DNA of 64,000 bases, taken from contig NZ_CP146991.1 in the NCBI RefSeq assembly GCF_001941975.2, forward strand, positions 2,466,524 through 2,530,523. Direction: 5' to 3'. Of the stretch, positions 1 to 8,170 are shown piece after piece. A program made the position numbers and the translations under genes. The notes under the pieces were generated by a model that did not search any database, had not been told where the DNA came from, and worked only from the letters and a program-made list of their open reading frames with translations. Source of the DNA: Sporomusa sphaeroides DSM 2875 (GTDB lineage: Bacteria > Bacillota > Negativicutes > Sporomusales > Sporomusaceae). How positions within the stretch are numbered: the stretch's first letter is position 1; each line of letters begins with the position of its first letter.

Positions 1-1068
1 CTTTCGCCAGAAATTTTCCCGAAAACTATGATGGATTCAATCCTAAGGAAATTACCTGATCGTATTCACGCCCTAGGCTACGAAGAACCAAGAGGATTAT
101 TGTTTCTCCGTGAGCAGATCAGTATGTATTTATCCTCCTTCGGTATCAATGCCTCTCCAGCATCGATTATGATTGTATCTGGCGCACTGCAAGCTCTGCA
201 ATTGATTTGCTCCAGCCTATTACCAAAAGAATCTACAATCTTACTTGAGAAACCATCCTATCTTTTTTCCCTCAAATTATTTCAATCCATGAATATGGAT
301 CTTTGCGGAATTCCCCTTGACGAAGAGGGTATGAACATGGAGCCTATCTCTTTTCATAAAAAACATAAAAATGTAAATTTACTATATACTATCCCCTGTT
401 TTCACAATCCAACAGGAATCACAATGACAAAAGAACGTCGTAAAAGCATTATTAATATATGTCAAAAAGAGCAATTACCTATTATTGAAGATGATGTCTA
501 TAGAGAACTCTGGCTCGATACACCACCTCCCATACCACTAAAGGCTCTTGAAAAAGAAGGGCTTGTACTCTACCTGGGCAGTCTATCAAAATCATTAAGT
601 CCTGGCTTACGCATTGGCTGGATCGTAGGACCAGAACCAGTCATAGAAAGACTAGCGGACATTAAAATGCAAACTGACTACGGTTCTAGCTCCTTATCCC
701 AATGGGCTGCCGCAGAATGGTTGACCAGCGGTCTCTACCAAACACATCTAGAAGAAGTCCGAACACAGCTACGAATTCGCCGCAAAGTAGCTTGCAATGC
801 CTTAGAAGCCCATTTTTCCGATATTGCCACTTGGCAAATTCCTAAAGGCGGCTTTTACATTTGGCTCATATTAAATCAGGCCGTCTCTATGCAAAAACTA
901 TTTAAAGAGGCTTTAAATAATGGTCTTTTGATTCATCCTGGCAACATATACGATACGCTATCAAACCGACATCTCCGCCTATCTTATTCTTATGCCTCAT
1001 TACCTGAAATGGAGAACGGGTTATTCCGCCTTTCTGAGCTCATCAAAACCCTAATAAGGCAATCATAG
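1..1068 (+). CDS. PLP-dependent aminotransferase domain of a probable MocR-type regulator (5' end outside window)
   Basis: The reading frame is open to the left edge, so the 5' part is missing. The visible protein is a fold-type I aminotransferase: an ALGYEEPRG substrate-loop motif near the start, HNPTGIT in the middle, the DDVYREL aspartate segment, and the PLP lysine in SLSKSLSPGLRIG, followed by the C-terminal small domain. The opening residues (LSPEIFP...) are typical of the aminotransferase half of MocR/PdxR regulators, which carry an N-terminal GntR winged helix. That helix would lie upstream and is not visible. A free class I aminotransferase is the alternative. It faces the downstream DUF1697 gene tail to tail. 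Confidence 0.8.
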   Translation, partial: LSPEIFPKTMMDSILRKLPDRIHALGYEEPRGLLFLREQISMYLSSFGINASPASIMIVSGALQALQLICSSLLPKESTILLEKPSYLFSLKLFQSMNMDLCGIPLDEEGMNMEPISFHKKHKNVNLLYTIPCFHNPTGITMTKERRKSIINICQKEQLPIIEDDVYRELWLDTPPPIPLKALEKEGLVLYLGSLSKSLSPGLRIGWIVGPEPVIERLADIKMQTDYGSSSLSQWAAAEWLTSGLYQTHLEEVRTQLRIRRKVACNALEAHFSDIATWQIPKGGFYIWLILNQAVSMQKLFKEALNNGLLIHPGNIYDTLSNRHLRLSYSYASLPEMENGLFRLSELIKTLIRQS

Positions 1069-1143
1069 GTGTTAATGTTTTTATATCTTCTTTGGGCATA
1101 AATAAAACTCCAAGCAAAGTACAATTATAGTTAGGCAAACTTA

Positions 1144-1240
1144 GAAGAAGCAAAGGGACGGAAAATTCGCTTCGCAAAAATGCTTGTTTGTGTAGGCTCT
1201 GATACAAATAGAATCAAAATATACGTCCCTTTGCTTCTAT
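1144..1240. repeat. Palindromic repeat element, copy A (intact)
   Basis: The ends are inverted copies: AGAAGCAAAGGGACG on the left and CGTCCCTTTGCTTCT on the right, about 97 bp in all. The left half (through the segment GCTTCGCAAAAA) recurs at 2219-2316. It sits between the convergent aminotransferase and DUF1697 genes and touches the DUF1697 stop region, so it could form a bidirectional transcription-blocking hairpin. The size and structure fit a MITE or REP-like element; no transposase is associated with it here. Confidence 0.7.
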
Positions 1241-1776
1241 AGTTCTTTCATAATAGCATATATTTTTCGAGTAGTGTTGACGTTTCTCACTGTCGTCTTT
1301 TTGTATGGGGATGTACCCACAAATTTTAGCAAACCGCTCTTAGTGGCATTGCATTTATCCACAGCCCACAAAACAGCTCCAGGTGCATATATAACCGTAT
1401 CTATGTTAGGCTTAATTTCTAATTCTCTAAGCAATGTCTCCCCGTCAACTTCATCCCATAAGAACAGCACATCACATTTCATATCCCTATCATTTTTCCA
1501 ATAATTAGGCATAATTTCCATCATATGGTTAAAATCATTTATACTACGAACTAAAACCTTTATCTTCAACTGAAAGTCCTCAGAAATAGCTTTTTCTAGC
1601 AGTGTAGTTATTTCTACTTTAGAATGTTGTATGTCAGCGAAAACCACGTTGCCGGAGTTAATATATGTGACTACAGATCTCATACCTATTCGTACGAAAG
1701 TTTCCTTCAATAGCTTCATGTCGATTTTATTTTTCCCACCAACATTTACCCCTCGCAGTAAAGCGACATAAATCAT
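1237..1776 (-). CDS. DUF1697 family protein
   Basis: A 179-residue protein beginning MIYVALLRGVNVGGKNKI, the hallmark N-terminus of DUF1697, followed by the family's YINSGNVVF segment. The full family length is present. The ATG is preceded by a GGGAGGG Shine-Dalgarno. The biochemical role of the family is not established; it is a small cytosolic alpha/beta protein. The stop lies inside the right arm of repeat copy A, so the repeat forms the end of the transcript. It appears to be a single-gene unit. Confidence 0.85.
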   Translation of the reverse strand: MIYVALLRGVNVGGKNKIDMKLLKETFVRIGMRSVVTYINSGNVVFADIQHSKVEITTLLEKAISEDFQLKIKVLVRSINDFNHMMEIMPNYWKNDRDMKCDVLFLWDEVDGETLLRELEIKPNIDTVIYAPGAVLWAVDKCNATKSGLLKFVGTSPYKKTTVRNVNTTRKIYAIMKEL

Positions 1777-1981
1777 TCGCTTCCCTCCCTCTCATTCTTT
1801 GAAACACTGAAATTCATAAGGGCCCTATTCCCTTCCCAATAGCTTTCATTCTGCTTTAACAGTATTTGCTTCTTTGCTTCTATGTACCAGTATAGCTGAC
1901 TCAGTAAAATCCCTTACATAAGATGAAAAGTTTAATTTACTTTTTAAATCAACTTTTTTATCTACTCCCCTTATTTTCCTC

Positions 1982-2164
1982 CTATTGCTTAATAAAATAC
2001 GTAATTGCACATAAGACGAACACAAATAACCCCATACTCAAATGACATTTCCGAAACCCATTTATCTCAATTGATCTCTTCCAAATTGCAGGGCAATCAG
2101 GGCAGCTACCCTCACAAGTCCTAGAAGCATACAAAAAAGCAGGCCCCAATCCCTGCAGCCACAA
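1982..2164 (-). CDS. Small Cys-containing protein with C-terminal membrane segment, hypothetical
   Basis: A 60-residue ORF with a cluster of cysteines (CEGSCPDC) and a hydrophobic stretch GLFVFVLCAITYFI near the C-terminus that could span the membrane. I do not recognise the family. There is no clear Shine-Dalgarno at the first ATG, so the true start could be internal. The cysteine cluster plus anchor looks more protein-like than random, but composition alone does not prove expression. Confidence 0.3.
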   Translation of the reverse strand: MWLQGLGPAFLYASRTCEGSCPDCPAIWKRSIEINGFRKCHLSMGLFVFVLCAITYFIKQ

Positions 2165-2184
2165 GGATTAAGGCCTCTTCTCGA

Positions 2185-2208
2185 CGTTACCAGTGATACG
2201 GTTTTTCC
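2185..2208. repeat. Short palindromic repeat (ACCGTTACCAGTGGTACGG family), copy 1
   Basis: CGTTACCAGTGATACGG here matches the core of 5200-5228 and, inverted, of 8359-8388. The core is itself an imperfect palindrome. All copies are intergenic. The function is unknown. Confidence 0.5.
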
Positions 2209-2218
2209 GTGCCCTTTA

Positions 2219-2316
2219 TAAGAAGCAAAGGGACGTAAAATTTGCTTCGCAAAAACGCTTGATTGCTTCTGGCTGGAAACCAGTGCCTGCTATCACAGAA
2301 GCAAAGTGTACGTCCC
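2219..2316. repeat. Palindromic repeat element, copy B, split by the group II intron
   Basis: This begins like copy A (AGAAGCAAAGGGACG, then TTGCTTCGCAAAAA) and runs to ACGTCCC at 2316, where intron sequence starts. The other side resumes at 4194 (CGCGCTTCTTGG). The stretch 2286-2316 is 27/31 identical to 7141-7171, where the same sequence continues without an intron. That gives a natural empty-site comparison for the intron boundaries. Confidence 0.65.
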
Positions 2317-2799
2317 GTGCGCCAAGAAGCGCACGGAGTAAAGCGGGTGGAAATCCCGTCTGGGAAGGTCTAGCCAACCACCCAGTATCCAGCCTTGGGA
2401 CTGAAGCGGTAACGCCAGGTCTAAGCGTAGGCAGGAAAGGTAGTAGGCCGAAAGCACAAGCTGAAGATGTAGAATCCCGAAATCATCAATGGTCAAGGTC
2501 GATGCATGGGACGAGCAGAAGACAACACCGCAGTTAGCGATACAGGCGAGCTAATCGCGGCAGCCCGGGATCGTAGGTCTTGGCATGCTACACACTGTTA
2601 CTCCGTGTGAACTTGGGAGACCCTGCCGCTCTCAAAGGAGTATGGCGGACAAGTCGAAGATGAGGAAGCCAAATAAGCGACAGGGAGTCGGATTACGTCG
2701 TAGTACCGAAGAAGCCGGGTAATGCCAGCGGAGGGAAGGACGTAACATAGTAGTGGCCTTGGAAAAAGAAACAATGCTGCACTGGAGGCAGAGAACCCA

Positions 2800-4098
2800 T
2801 TGGAAACAAAGCTGACAAGGATAGCTGAATTAGCCAAACAAAGACCGAGAGTCAAGTTGCAAACCCTTATCCATGCTATTGACGAGGAAAGCCTGAACGC
2901 GGCCCATAGTATTCTGTCAGCAGACAAGGCAGTAGGCGTTGATGGTGTAACCAAAGAAGAATACGGTGAAAAGCTACAGGAAAACATCAAGAATCTCCTG
3001 GAAAGAATGAAGCGGCAAGCGTACAAGCCGCAGCCAGTAAAGAGAGTCTACATCCCCAAAACGGATAAGAAGAAACGCCCACTAGGGATACCTGCCTATG
3101 AGGACAAACTGGTGCAGAAAGTACTTAATGAAGTCCTGACAGCCATCTACGAACCGGAATTTCTGGACTGCTCCTACGGTTTCAGACCAGAGAGAAATTG
3201 CCATGAAGCGCTGAAGGAAATCACCAAGATTCTCGAAAGCAAGAAGGTCAGCTATGTAGTGGATGCGGACATTAAAGGATTCTTTGACAACGTAGAACAC
3301 GGGTGGATGGTGAAGTTTCTACAAGAACGAATCCAAGACCCGAATCTATTGAGACTGATAGTACGATTTCTTAAAGCAGGTGTCATGGAACAGGGGAAAC
3401 TAGAAGAGGCGGACACCGGAACGCCGCAAGGGGGAATCATATCCCCAACCCTGGCGAACATATACCTGCACTATGTGCTCGACCTGTGGTTTATGGTAAA
3501 GATAAAGCGGGAATGCAGAGGCGAGGCCTATTTAATTCGGTACTGTGACGACTTTGTATGCTTCTTTCAATACCAAGAAGATGCCGAAGATTTCTACGGT
3601 AAGTTGATAGAACGATTGAGGAAATTCAACCTAGAAATAGCAGAGGAGAAAACAAAGACTATCGAATTCGGGCGCTTTGCTGAGGAAAGACGGAATAACC
3701 AAGGGGCCAGCAAACCGGAGACATTCGACTTTCTTGGGTTCACGCACTACTGTAGCAAGAGCAAGAAGGGAAAATTCCGCGTCAAAAGGAAAACCAGCCG
3801 GAAGAAATTGAGAGCAAAGCTAAAACATTTCGCTGGATGGCTCTATCAAAATATGCATACAGAGATAGGAAAATTGATTAAGCAGATAAACATCAAGCTG
3901 GTTGGTCACTTCCGCTACTATGGAGTAACCGACAACAGCAGCGCTATCAATACATTTGGATACTATATACGGCGTAAATTGTTTGAAGTACTTAATCGAA
4001 GAAGCCAAAAGAAGAGCTTGACCTGGGAAGGATTTGCAAAACTCAAAGATAGATTCCCGCTAGCTAAAGCGAGGATCTATGTAAATATCTATGGCTAA
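2800..4098 (+). CDS. ltrA: Group II intron reverse transcriptase/maturase
   Basis: A 432-residue LtrA-type protein. RT blocks are clear: a KRPLGIPAYEDKLVQ segment near residue 90, YGFRPERNCHEAL, the DADIKGFFDNV motif with the first catalytic aspartates, GTPQGGIISPTLANIYL, and RYCDDFVCFF, a YxDD box with Cys in the variable position. The basic C-terminal maturase/thumb (domain X) region follows, ending SLTWEGFAKLKDRFPLA. There is no CxxC/HNH endonuclease module. The start chosen is TTG at 2800; an in-frame stop at about 2743 excludes a much longer N-terminus. It splices and mobilises the host intron. Confidence 0.93.
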   Translation: METKLTRIAELAKQRPRVKLQTLIHAIDEESLNAAHSILSADKAVGVDGVTKEEYGEKLQENIKNLLERMKRQAYKPQPVKRVYIPKTDKKKRPLGIPAYEDKLVQKVLNEVLTAIYEPEFLDCSYGFRPERNCHEALKEITKILESKKVSYVVDADIKGFFDNVEHGWMVKFLQERIQDPNLLRLIVRFLKAGVMEQGKLEEADTGTPQGGIISPTLANIYLHYVLDLWFMVKIKRECRGEAYLIRYCDDFVCFFQYQEDAEDFYGKLIERLRKFNLEIAEEKTKTIEFGRFAEERRNNQGASKPETFDFLGFTHYCSKSKKGKFRVKRKTSRKKLRAKLKHFAGWLYQNMHTEIGKLIKQINIKLVGHFRYYGVTDNSSAINTFGYYIRRKLFEVLNRRSQKKSLTWEGFAKLKDRFPLAKARIYVNIYG

Positions 4099-4120
4099 AC
4101 GTAAGTAAATGCTGCTATGA

Positions 4121-4155
4121 AGAGCCGGATGCCTTAATAGGGCACGTCCGGTTCT
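4121..4155 (+). ncRNA. Group II intron domain V
   Basis: A 34-35 nt hairpin with paired arms GAGCCGGA and TCCGGTTC, an AGC catalytic triad in the 5' strand and a short UUAAUA-type loop. This is the most conserved part of group II introns and fixes the intron strand as plus. Confidence 0.85.
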
Positions 4156-4278
4156 GTGAGGGGGGCGTGCCGCGAGGCGCGCTTCTACTCGACCGCGCTT
4201 CTTGGCACAACGTCCCCTCGACACAGGTGACTCAAAGAACCGTCACCCGACTCTACACCTGACTCGTAATTCGCTTTT

Positions 4279-5175
4279 CTAATTAGTAAGCAATGCCTCT
4301 ATTAATGCAATCGCAGCCTTCACAGTTTTTCCGTCTCTATCCACTAAAGGATTCACTTCAACAAATTCAGCCGAAGTAATGATATTGTGCTTTGCCAATA
4401 GATTCATTGCCTCTATATTTTCTTTAAGGCTAATTCCTCCTGCGACAGGTGTTCCTACACCAGGAGCATCGCTTGGATCAAGTACATCTAAATCAAAACT
4501 CAAATGAATGCCATCGCATTGCGTAGCCAGATAGGAAACGGCCTCTTCTATAACATTGTGGATGCCAATCCGAAAGACATCCTCGGACGTAAATTGTTTT
4601 ATTTGGTTGCGCTCAATAAATTCTTGCTCTCCTGCATCTATGTCGCGAACGCCGATTAGCACAACATGCTCCGCTTTAATTTTATTTCTATAGCCACCAA
4701 CCTTAACCAGTTCGGACTGCCCCGCCCCGAGACTTGCCGCTAAAGGCATCCCCTGGACATTTCCGCTCGGTGATGTCGCCATCGTATTACTGTCAGCATG
4801 AGCATCATACCATATGACACCCAAATTTCGATAATGCTTTGCAACGCCGGCCAGGCTCCCTATCGCGATACTGTGATCTCCCCCTAAAATGAGAGGAAAT
4901 CTCCCTTCAGCAACAATTTCTGAAACTCTTGAAGCTAAAAGTTCTACTCCTTCCCAAACTGGGTTCAAGTTTTTGATTTTACAACGAATATCATCAACAG
5001 AACAATAATTTTCTTCACTTTTAAATTCTAAATCTCCAGAATCGATAACATCAGTATGTCTTAACTGCAGAGATTGGATAAGGCCTGCAGAGCGAATTAC
5101 CGCTGGAGCTAATTGAGTTCCAAACACGGATTGACCAAGCCACATAGGTGCCCCAACAACCGTAATTTTCTTCAT
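4279..5175 (-). CDS. rocF: Arginase
   Basis: A 298-residue ureohydrolase. The binuclear Mn site is visible: GGDHS (98-102), the DAHAD segment (124-128), and SFDLDVLDPSDAPGVGTPV in the C-terminal third. The DAHADSNT and DPSDAPGVGTPV forms favour arginase (L-arginine to ornithine plus urea) over agmatinase. The length is normal. The start ATG follows a GGGGTAGAG Shine-Dalgarno. There is no arginine-catabolic neighbour, so it appears monocistronic, lying between the group II intron and the IS1182 insertion. Confidence 0.9.
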   Translation of the reverse strand: MKKITVVGAPMWLGQSVFGTQLAPAVIRSAGLIQSLQLRHTDVIDSGDLEFKSEENYCSVDDIRCKIKNLNPVWEGVELLASRVSEIVAEGRFPLILGGDHSIAIGSLAGVAKHYRNLGVIWYDAHADSNTMATSPSGNVQGMPLAASLGAGQSELVKVGGYRNKIKAEHVVLIGVRDIDAGEQEFIERNQIKQFTSEDVFRIGIHNVIEEAVSYLATQCDGIHLSFDLDVLDPSDAPGVGTPVAGGISLKENIEAMNLLAKHNIITSAEFVEVNPLVDRDGKTVKAAIALIEALLTN

Positions 5176-5199
5176 ATCTCTACCCCTATTTTTTCTACT

Positions 5200-5228
5200 C
5201 CAGCACCGTTACCAGTGGTACGGTTCTC
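5200..5228. repeat. Short palindromic repeat, copy 2
   Basis: This contains ACCGTTACCAGTGGTACGG, an imperfect palindrome, just upstream of the arginase start codon. Copies occur at 2185-2208 (same strand) and 8359-8388 (inverted). It may be a REP-like or regulatory palindrome; the function is unknown. Confidence 0.5.
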
Positions 5229-5297
5229 CCCAACCAACCTTAAAAACCCGATACACCTGCACCAAAAGGCACAGGCGCATCATCTGATATATTAAAC

Positions 5298-5342
5298 CAT
5301 TCTAACTCCAACTACCCCAAACCTCCGGGCAATACCCTACAG
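5298..5342 (-). pseudogene. Remnant of the 3' end of an ArsC-like gene
   Basis: About 45 bp nearly identical to the last codons and stop of the ArsC-family gene at 21303-21638. On the minus strand it encodes VGYCPEVWGSWS followed by a stop; the intact gene ends VGYCPEVWGGWS. No upstream part is present. It is a duplication or recombination scar 16 kb from the parent copy, beside another repeat and an IS. Confidence 0.7.
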
Positions 5343-5347
5343 GACAA

Positions 5348-5478
5348 CAAGGGGACGTTCCTTTTCCGTCAACTTTTTATCATCGGAAAATAGTCTTCCG
5401 GTTTTAACTATGTTTCAATTATACGATCGGCGGCCATCAGCTAACATACAACACCAAAAGTTGACGAATCAGGAACGT
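5348..5478. repeat. Palindromic repeat element, copy C, split by IS1182-family insertion
   Basis: The left arm AAGGGGACGTTCC...CGTCAACTTTT (5349-5378) pairs with AAAAGTTGACG...GGAACGT (5457-5478) plus CCCC at 7122-7125, once the IS and one target copy are removed. The IS therefore cut the right arm. A further homologous stretch continues to about 7190. This and copies A and B share GGGACG-type termini. Confidence 0.65.
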
Positions 5479-7117
5479 CAGGCTGTGCGAAAACAGTCAT
5501 ATTCTCAAGCGGTTAAGGGTCTAAACAGCCGAATAGGAAGAAAAACAGCAGCAATCTTGGAAATAAAAGCTTGAACACTTCCGGATTGCTGCCACCAATT
5601 TATCTGTTCCTAAAATATTGAGCACGCGTTTTAGGTTATACATTAAACAATGCATAACTGCTTCTCCGTGCACCTTTTCTATTCCCCGCAGCAGGAAGTA
5701 CGTGTAACCCATTGTTCGCTTAATGGTCCCAAATGGGTGTTCCACAATCATCTGCCGTTGTTTGTAAAGTGTCATATTTCTCGCTAATCGCTCATCGGCT
5801 CGTGCCATGATCTCATGGTATTCGCCTCGGATGATTTGCCGGCCTCGTTTATTTTTTGTGCATTCCTTTTTGTGTGGGCAATTTTTACAGGCCTTGCTCC
5901 GATACATCTTTTCTTTTGTCTCTGCCTTGCTTACCTTAGGCAGGATTTGTCCTTGCGGACAAATATACCAATCGTTTTCTTGATCATACTGGAATTTGTC
6001 TAATGTGTAGGCTGGATTTCCCGTGCTTGATGGCGGATTTTGCTTGGATACAATGGCCGTAATCTGGTCTTGCTCACAGTTTCTGAGACATTCTCCTGCA
6101 TAATATCCTTTATCGGCAAGTACAGTAATGGAATCTGTAGCTAATTCTTCTTTCGCCTGTATGGCCATTGGGTGAAGCTGCCCTTGATCGGCCGGATTGT
6201 TGGTTACATTAACTGCAACAATGAGATGGTTTTTGGCATCTACTGCGGTTTGCATATTATAGGCTACTTCAAACCCCATATTGTTAACGCTCATAAGGCG
6301 GGATTCTTGATCCGTCAAAGAAACCTCGCCCGTTTTATCCACTTGTGCCTTGAGCTCCGTAAGCTCTTGAATACGTTGATTTACTTTGGCCAACTTCTGC
6401 TTTATATCGTCTTGGCTATAAGCGACATGGGAAGCGTCGGCAAGGTCGTCATTGTGTTCTAGCAACTCCAGATACCGTGCGGCAGACTGCTCAAAATAGG
6501 CTAACATTTTAGCTACCTTGCCTTTAGTAAGATTCTTCTTCCGCGCATTATTGGCTCGAAACTTGCTGCCATCTATGGCTACAATCTCTTTGCCAAACAG
6601 GCCAAGTTCATTACAGAATACGGAAAAATGTTGAAAGATATTCTTTAGAACGGAGATATTATCTTTGCGAAAATCAGCAATGGTGCGATAATCCGGTGTT
6701 AATTCTTTAAGCAGCCACATTAGCTCTATATTTCTTTTGCATTCATTTTCGAGTTTTCGTGACGTCCGAATGCCGTTAAAATAGCCATAAAGATACAATT
6801 TGAGCAAGTCGGCTGGATTGTATGGTTTACGTCCGACTGCTTTGGGCGTAGCGTAACGAAACCCCATTTGATTTAAGTCCAGGCTATCGGCAAAGAGGTC
6901 AATCACACGAACAGGGTTATCCTGGCTTATCATTCCTTCAAGCGAAGACGGAATCAGACTAATTTGGTTTCTATCCGTGTTATTGCTTATAAAGCGCGAC
7001 ATATATTCACCTCTAAGCCAAATTTGTCTATGATTTTATTATATCATAGTATCCTTAACGCTCATGTTTTGAGGCTAGTTTTATTAAGTTAATCTTTACT
7101 TGTTTTCGCACAGCCTG
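5479..7117. mobile_element. IS1182-family insertion sequence, complete
   Basis: The 1639-bp element has perfect 17-bp terminal inverted repeats: CAGGCTGTGCGAAAACA at 5479-5495 and its complement at 7101-7117. It is flanked by a 4-bp ACGT direct repeat (5475-5478 and 7118-7121), so both ends and the target duplication are seen. It carries one intact transposase gene on the minus strand. Perfect ends and an intact ORF suggest a recent insertion. Confidence 0.9.
5521..7002 (-). CDS. IS1182-family DDE transposase
   Basis: A 493-residue transposase. The N-terminal DUF772-type region (VGRKPYNPADLLKLYLYGYFNGIRTSRKLE) is followed by the DDE core: IAIDGSKFRANNARKKN, then LADKGYYAGE, and a cysteine-rich CKNCPHKKECTKNKRGRQI segment before the C-terminal RMIVEHPFGTIKR motif with the last acidic residue. 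The ATG has an AGAGGTGA Shine-Dalgarno. The full length inside intact inverted repeats implies activity. Confidence 0.92.
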   Translation of the reverse strand: MSRFISNNTDRNQISLIPSSLEGMISQDNPVRVIDLFADSLDLNQMGFRYATPKAVGRKPYNPADLLKLYLYGYFNGIRTSRKLENECKRNIELMWLLKELTPDYRTIADFRKDNISVLKNIFQHFSVFCNELGLFGKEIVAIDGSKFRANNARKKNLTKGKVAKMLAYFEQSAARYLELLEHNDDLADASHVAYSQDDIKQKLAKVNQRIQELTELKAQVDKTGEVSLTDQESRLMSVNNMGFEVAYNMQTAVDAKNHLIVAVNVTNNPADQGQLHPMAIQAKEELATDSITVLADKGYYAGECLRNCEQDQITAIVSKQNPPSSTGNPAYTLDKFQYDQENDWYICPQGQILPKVSKAETKEKMYRSKACKNCPHKKECTKNKRGRQIIRGEYHEIMARADERLARNMTLYKQRQMIVEHPFGTIKRTMGYTYFLLRGIEKVHGEAVMHCLMYNLKRVLNILGTDKLVAAIRKCSSFYFQDCCCFSSYSAV

Positions 7118-7190
7118 ACGTCCCCACTGTCCAGAAACTGCCTGCTATCATGGAAGCAAAATGTGCGTCCCTACGCTTCCTGCCCTCAGA
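7118..7190. repeat. Distal part of repeat copy C; intron-free paralogue of the group II insertion site
   Basis: After the second ACGT target copy the sequence CCTGCTATCA...GAAGCAAAATGTGCGTCCC...TACGCTTCCTG follows. It aligns with the two exon flanks of the group II intron (2286-2316 joined to 4194 onward). It ends a few bases before the stop of the 5'-nucleotidase gene. Confidence 0.6.
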
Positions 7191-7199
7191 TCCTGTTTT

Positions 7200-8114
7200 T
7201 CACTTCCGAGAATTTTTTACGCCAATCGGTACATGTCCGGTTGGGACTACTTTTGATGCAGTTATACAGTATGTATGCTGGTCGTCAAAGAAAATGTGTG
7301 GATTAAAGCTCTCTAATATTGGAGCCTTGTCCAATCCGCCTAAAAAGAAAGCCTCATCAACGCCAATTCCCCATTCGCGAAGTGTCTTTATTGCACGCGC
7401 ATGGGCGGGAGCATTTCGTGCGGTTACTAAAGCCGTTCGTATCGGCTTTTTGTCTGCATTTTTATAGACGTTTTGCAGGTTATTTAAAGCAGTGAGAAAG
7501 GCTTTAAAGGGGCCAGGTGCCATTGGAATCTCTCTGTTTTCTTTTTCAAACCGTTTAAATTCTTCCAACCCTTTTTCCTGGTATATTTTCTCTGACTCAT
7601 CACTAAATATTACGGCATCGCCATCAAAGGCAATCCGGATTTCATCAAAGTTTTCATCTTCTCTATAAGGTGTTCCTGTATAAATAGTAGCGCTAGCATA
7701 TCCATTCTCCAGTGCCAATTTTACATCATCCGGATTCGCCGATAAAAATAAGTCTGCATTAAATGCTTTTAAATATTTATAAGGTGTTCTCCCTCGTGAA
7801 AAAGCCGCACGTGTAATATTTAACTGATAAGATTCTATGGAGTTTAAAACTCTGAGCCCAGTATTTGGATCATTTTTAGAAACTAGAACGATTTCAACCA
7901 TGTCCTCATTTGTTTCCGGATTACGGAGTTCCAATAGGCGCTTTATTAACGGAAAGGCTACGCCCTGTCCTAGTACTTCATTTTCGTGCTCTATCTGATA
8001 CGCTGTATACTCATCCTCGCCTTTTTCCTCAAAAATTTTATTACTGTCATCTAAATCAAAAAGTGCCCGCGAAGATATCGCAATTACTAATTTACCTTCC
8101 AATGTAACAGGCAT
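7200..8114 (-). CDS. Cytosolic 5'-nucleotidase (cN-I-like family)
   Basis: A 304-residue protein matching the cytosolic 5'-nucleotidase family (Pfam 5-nucleotidase). It has an N-terminal IAISSRALFDLDDSN block with the HAD nucleophile-type DxD, the IRIAFDGDAVIFSDESE block in the middle, and FFLGGLDKAPILESFNPHIFFDDQ near the end. It would hydrolyse nucleoside monophosphates (AMP/IMP). The start at 8114 is preferred over an upstream in-frame ATG because a GGGGAGG Shine-Dalgarno lies just before it. A terminator-like hairpin sits in the leader. Confidence 0.85.
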   Translation of the reverse strand: MPVTLEGKLVIAISSRALFDLDDSNKIFEEKGEDEYTAYQIEHENEVLGQGVAFPLIKRLLELRNPETNEDMVEIVLVSKNDPNTGLRVLNSIESYQLNITRAAFSRGRTPYKYLKAFNADLFLSANPDDVKLALENGYASATIYTGTPYREDENFDEIRIAFDGDAVIFSDESEKIYQEKGLEEFKRFEKENREIPMAPGPFKAFLTALNNLQNVYKNADKKPIRTALVTARNAPAHARAIKTLREWGIGVDEAFFLGGLDKAPILESFNPHIFFDDQHTYCITASKVVPTGHVPIGVKNSRK

Positions 8115-8138
8115 TTTGGCTACCTCCCCTATAAAAAA

Positions 8139-8170
8139 TGGGATTTTACAACTAGCATTGTAAAACCCCA
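8139..8170 (-). terminator. Terminator-like hairpin in the leader of the 5'-nucleotidase gene
   Basis: On the minus strand a 13-bp stem (TGGGGTTTTACAA / TTGTAAAATCCCA) is followed at once by TTTTTT and then, 4 nt on, by the gene's Shine-Dalgarno. A rho-independent hairpin between promoter and gene suggests attenuation. I could not recognise a known riboswitch aptamer in the 200 nt upstream. Confidence 0.6.

Larger units (their letters stand above)
2317..4193 (+). mobile_element. Group II intron with encoded reverse transcriptase/maturase
   Basis: The 5' end GTGCGCC fits the GUGYG consensus. Domain V is recognisable at 4121-4155 (AGCCGGAT...TCCGGTTC), followed by a domain VI-like stem and an end at CTACTCGAC. 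The RT/maturase gene lies in domain IV at 2800-4098. Removing 2317-4193 joins 5' exon ACGTCCC to CGCGCTTCTTGG, which matches the uninterrupted paralogue at about 7141-7182 (GCGTCCC then TACGCTTCCTG). The intron has therefore landed in a palindromic intergenic repeat, not a gene. No HNH endonuclease domain is visible, consistent with retrohoming into single-stranded or structured DNA. Confidence 0.9.

Noticed and set aside
2193-2537. 114-residue plus-strand ORF across the intron 5' end
   Set aside because: It spans the repeat and the structured 5' part of the group II intron; basic, low-complexity product.
2317-4193. Retron or DGR interpretation of the reverse transcriptase
   Set aside because: The domain X region, 5' GTGCG end and domain V identify a group II intron; there is no msr/msd or template-repeat pair.
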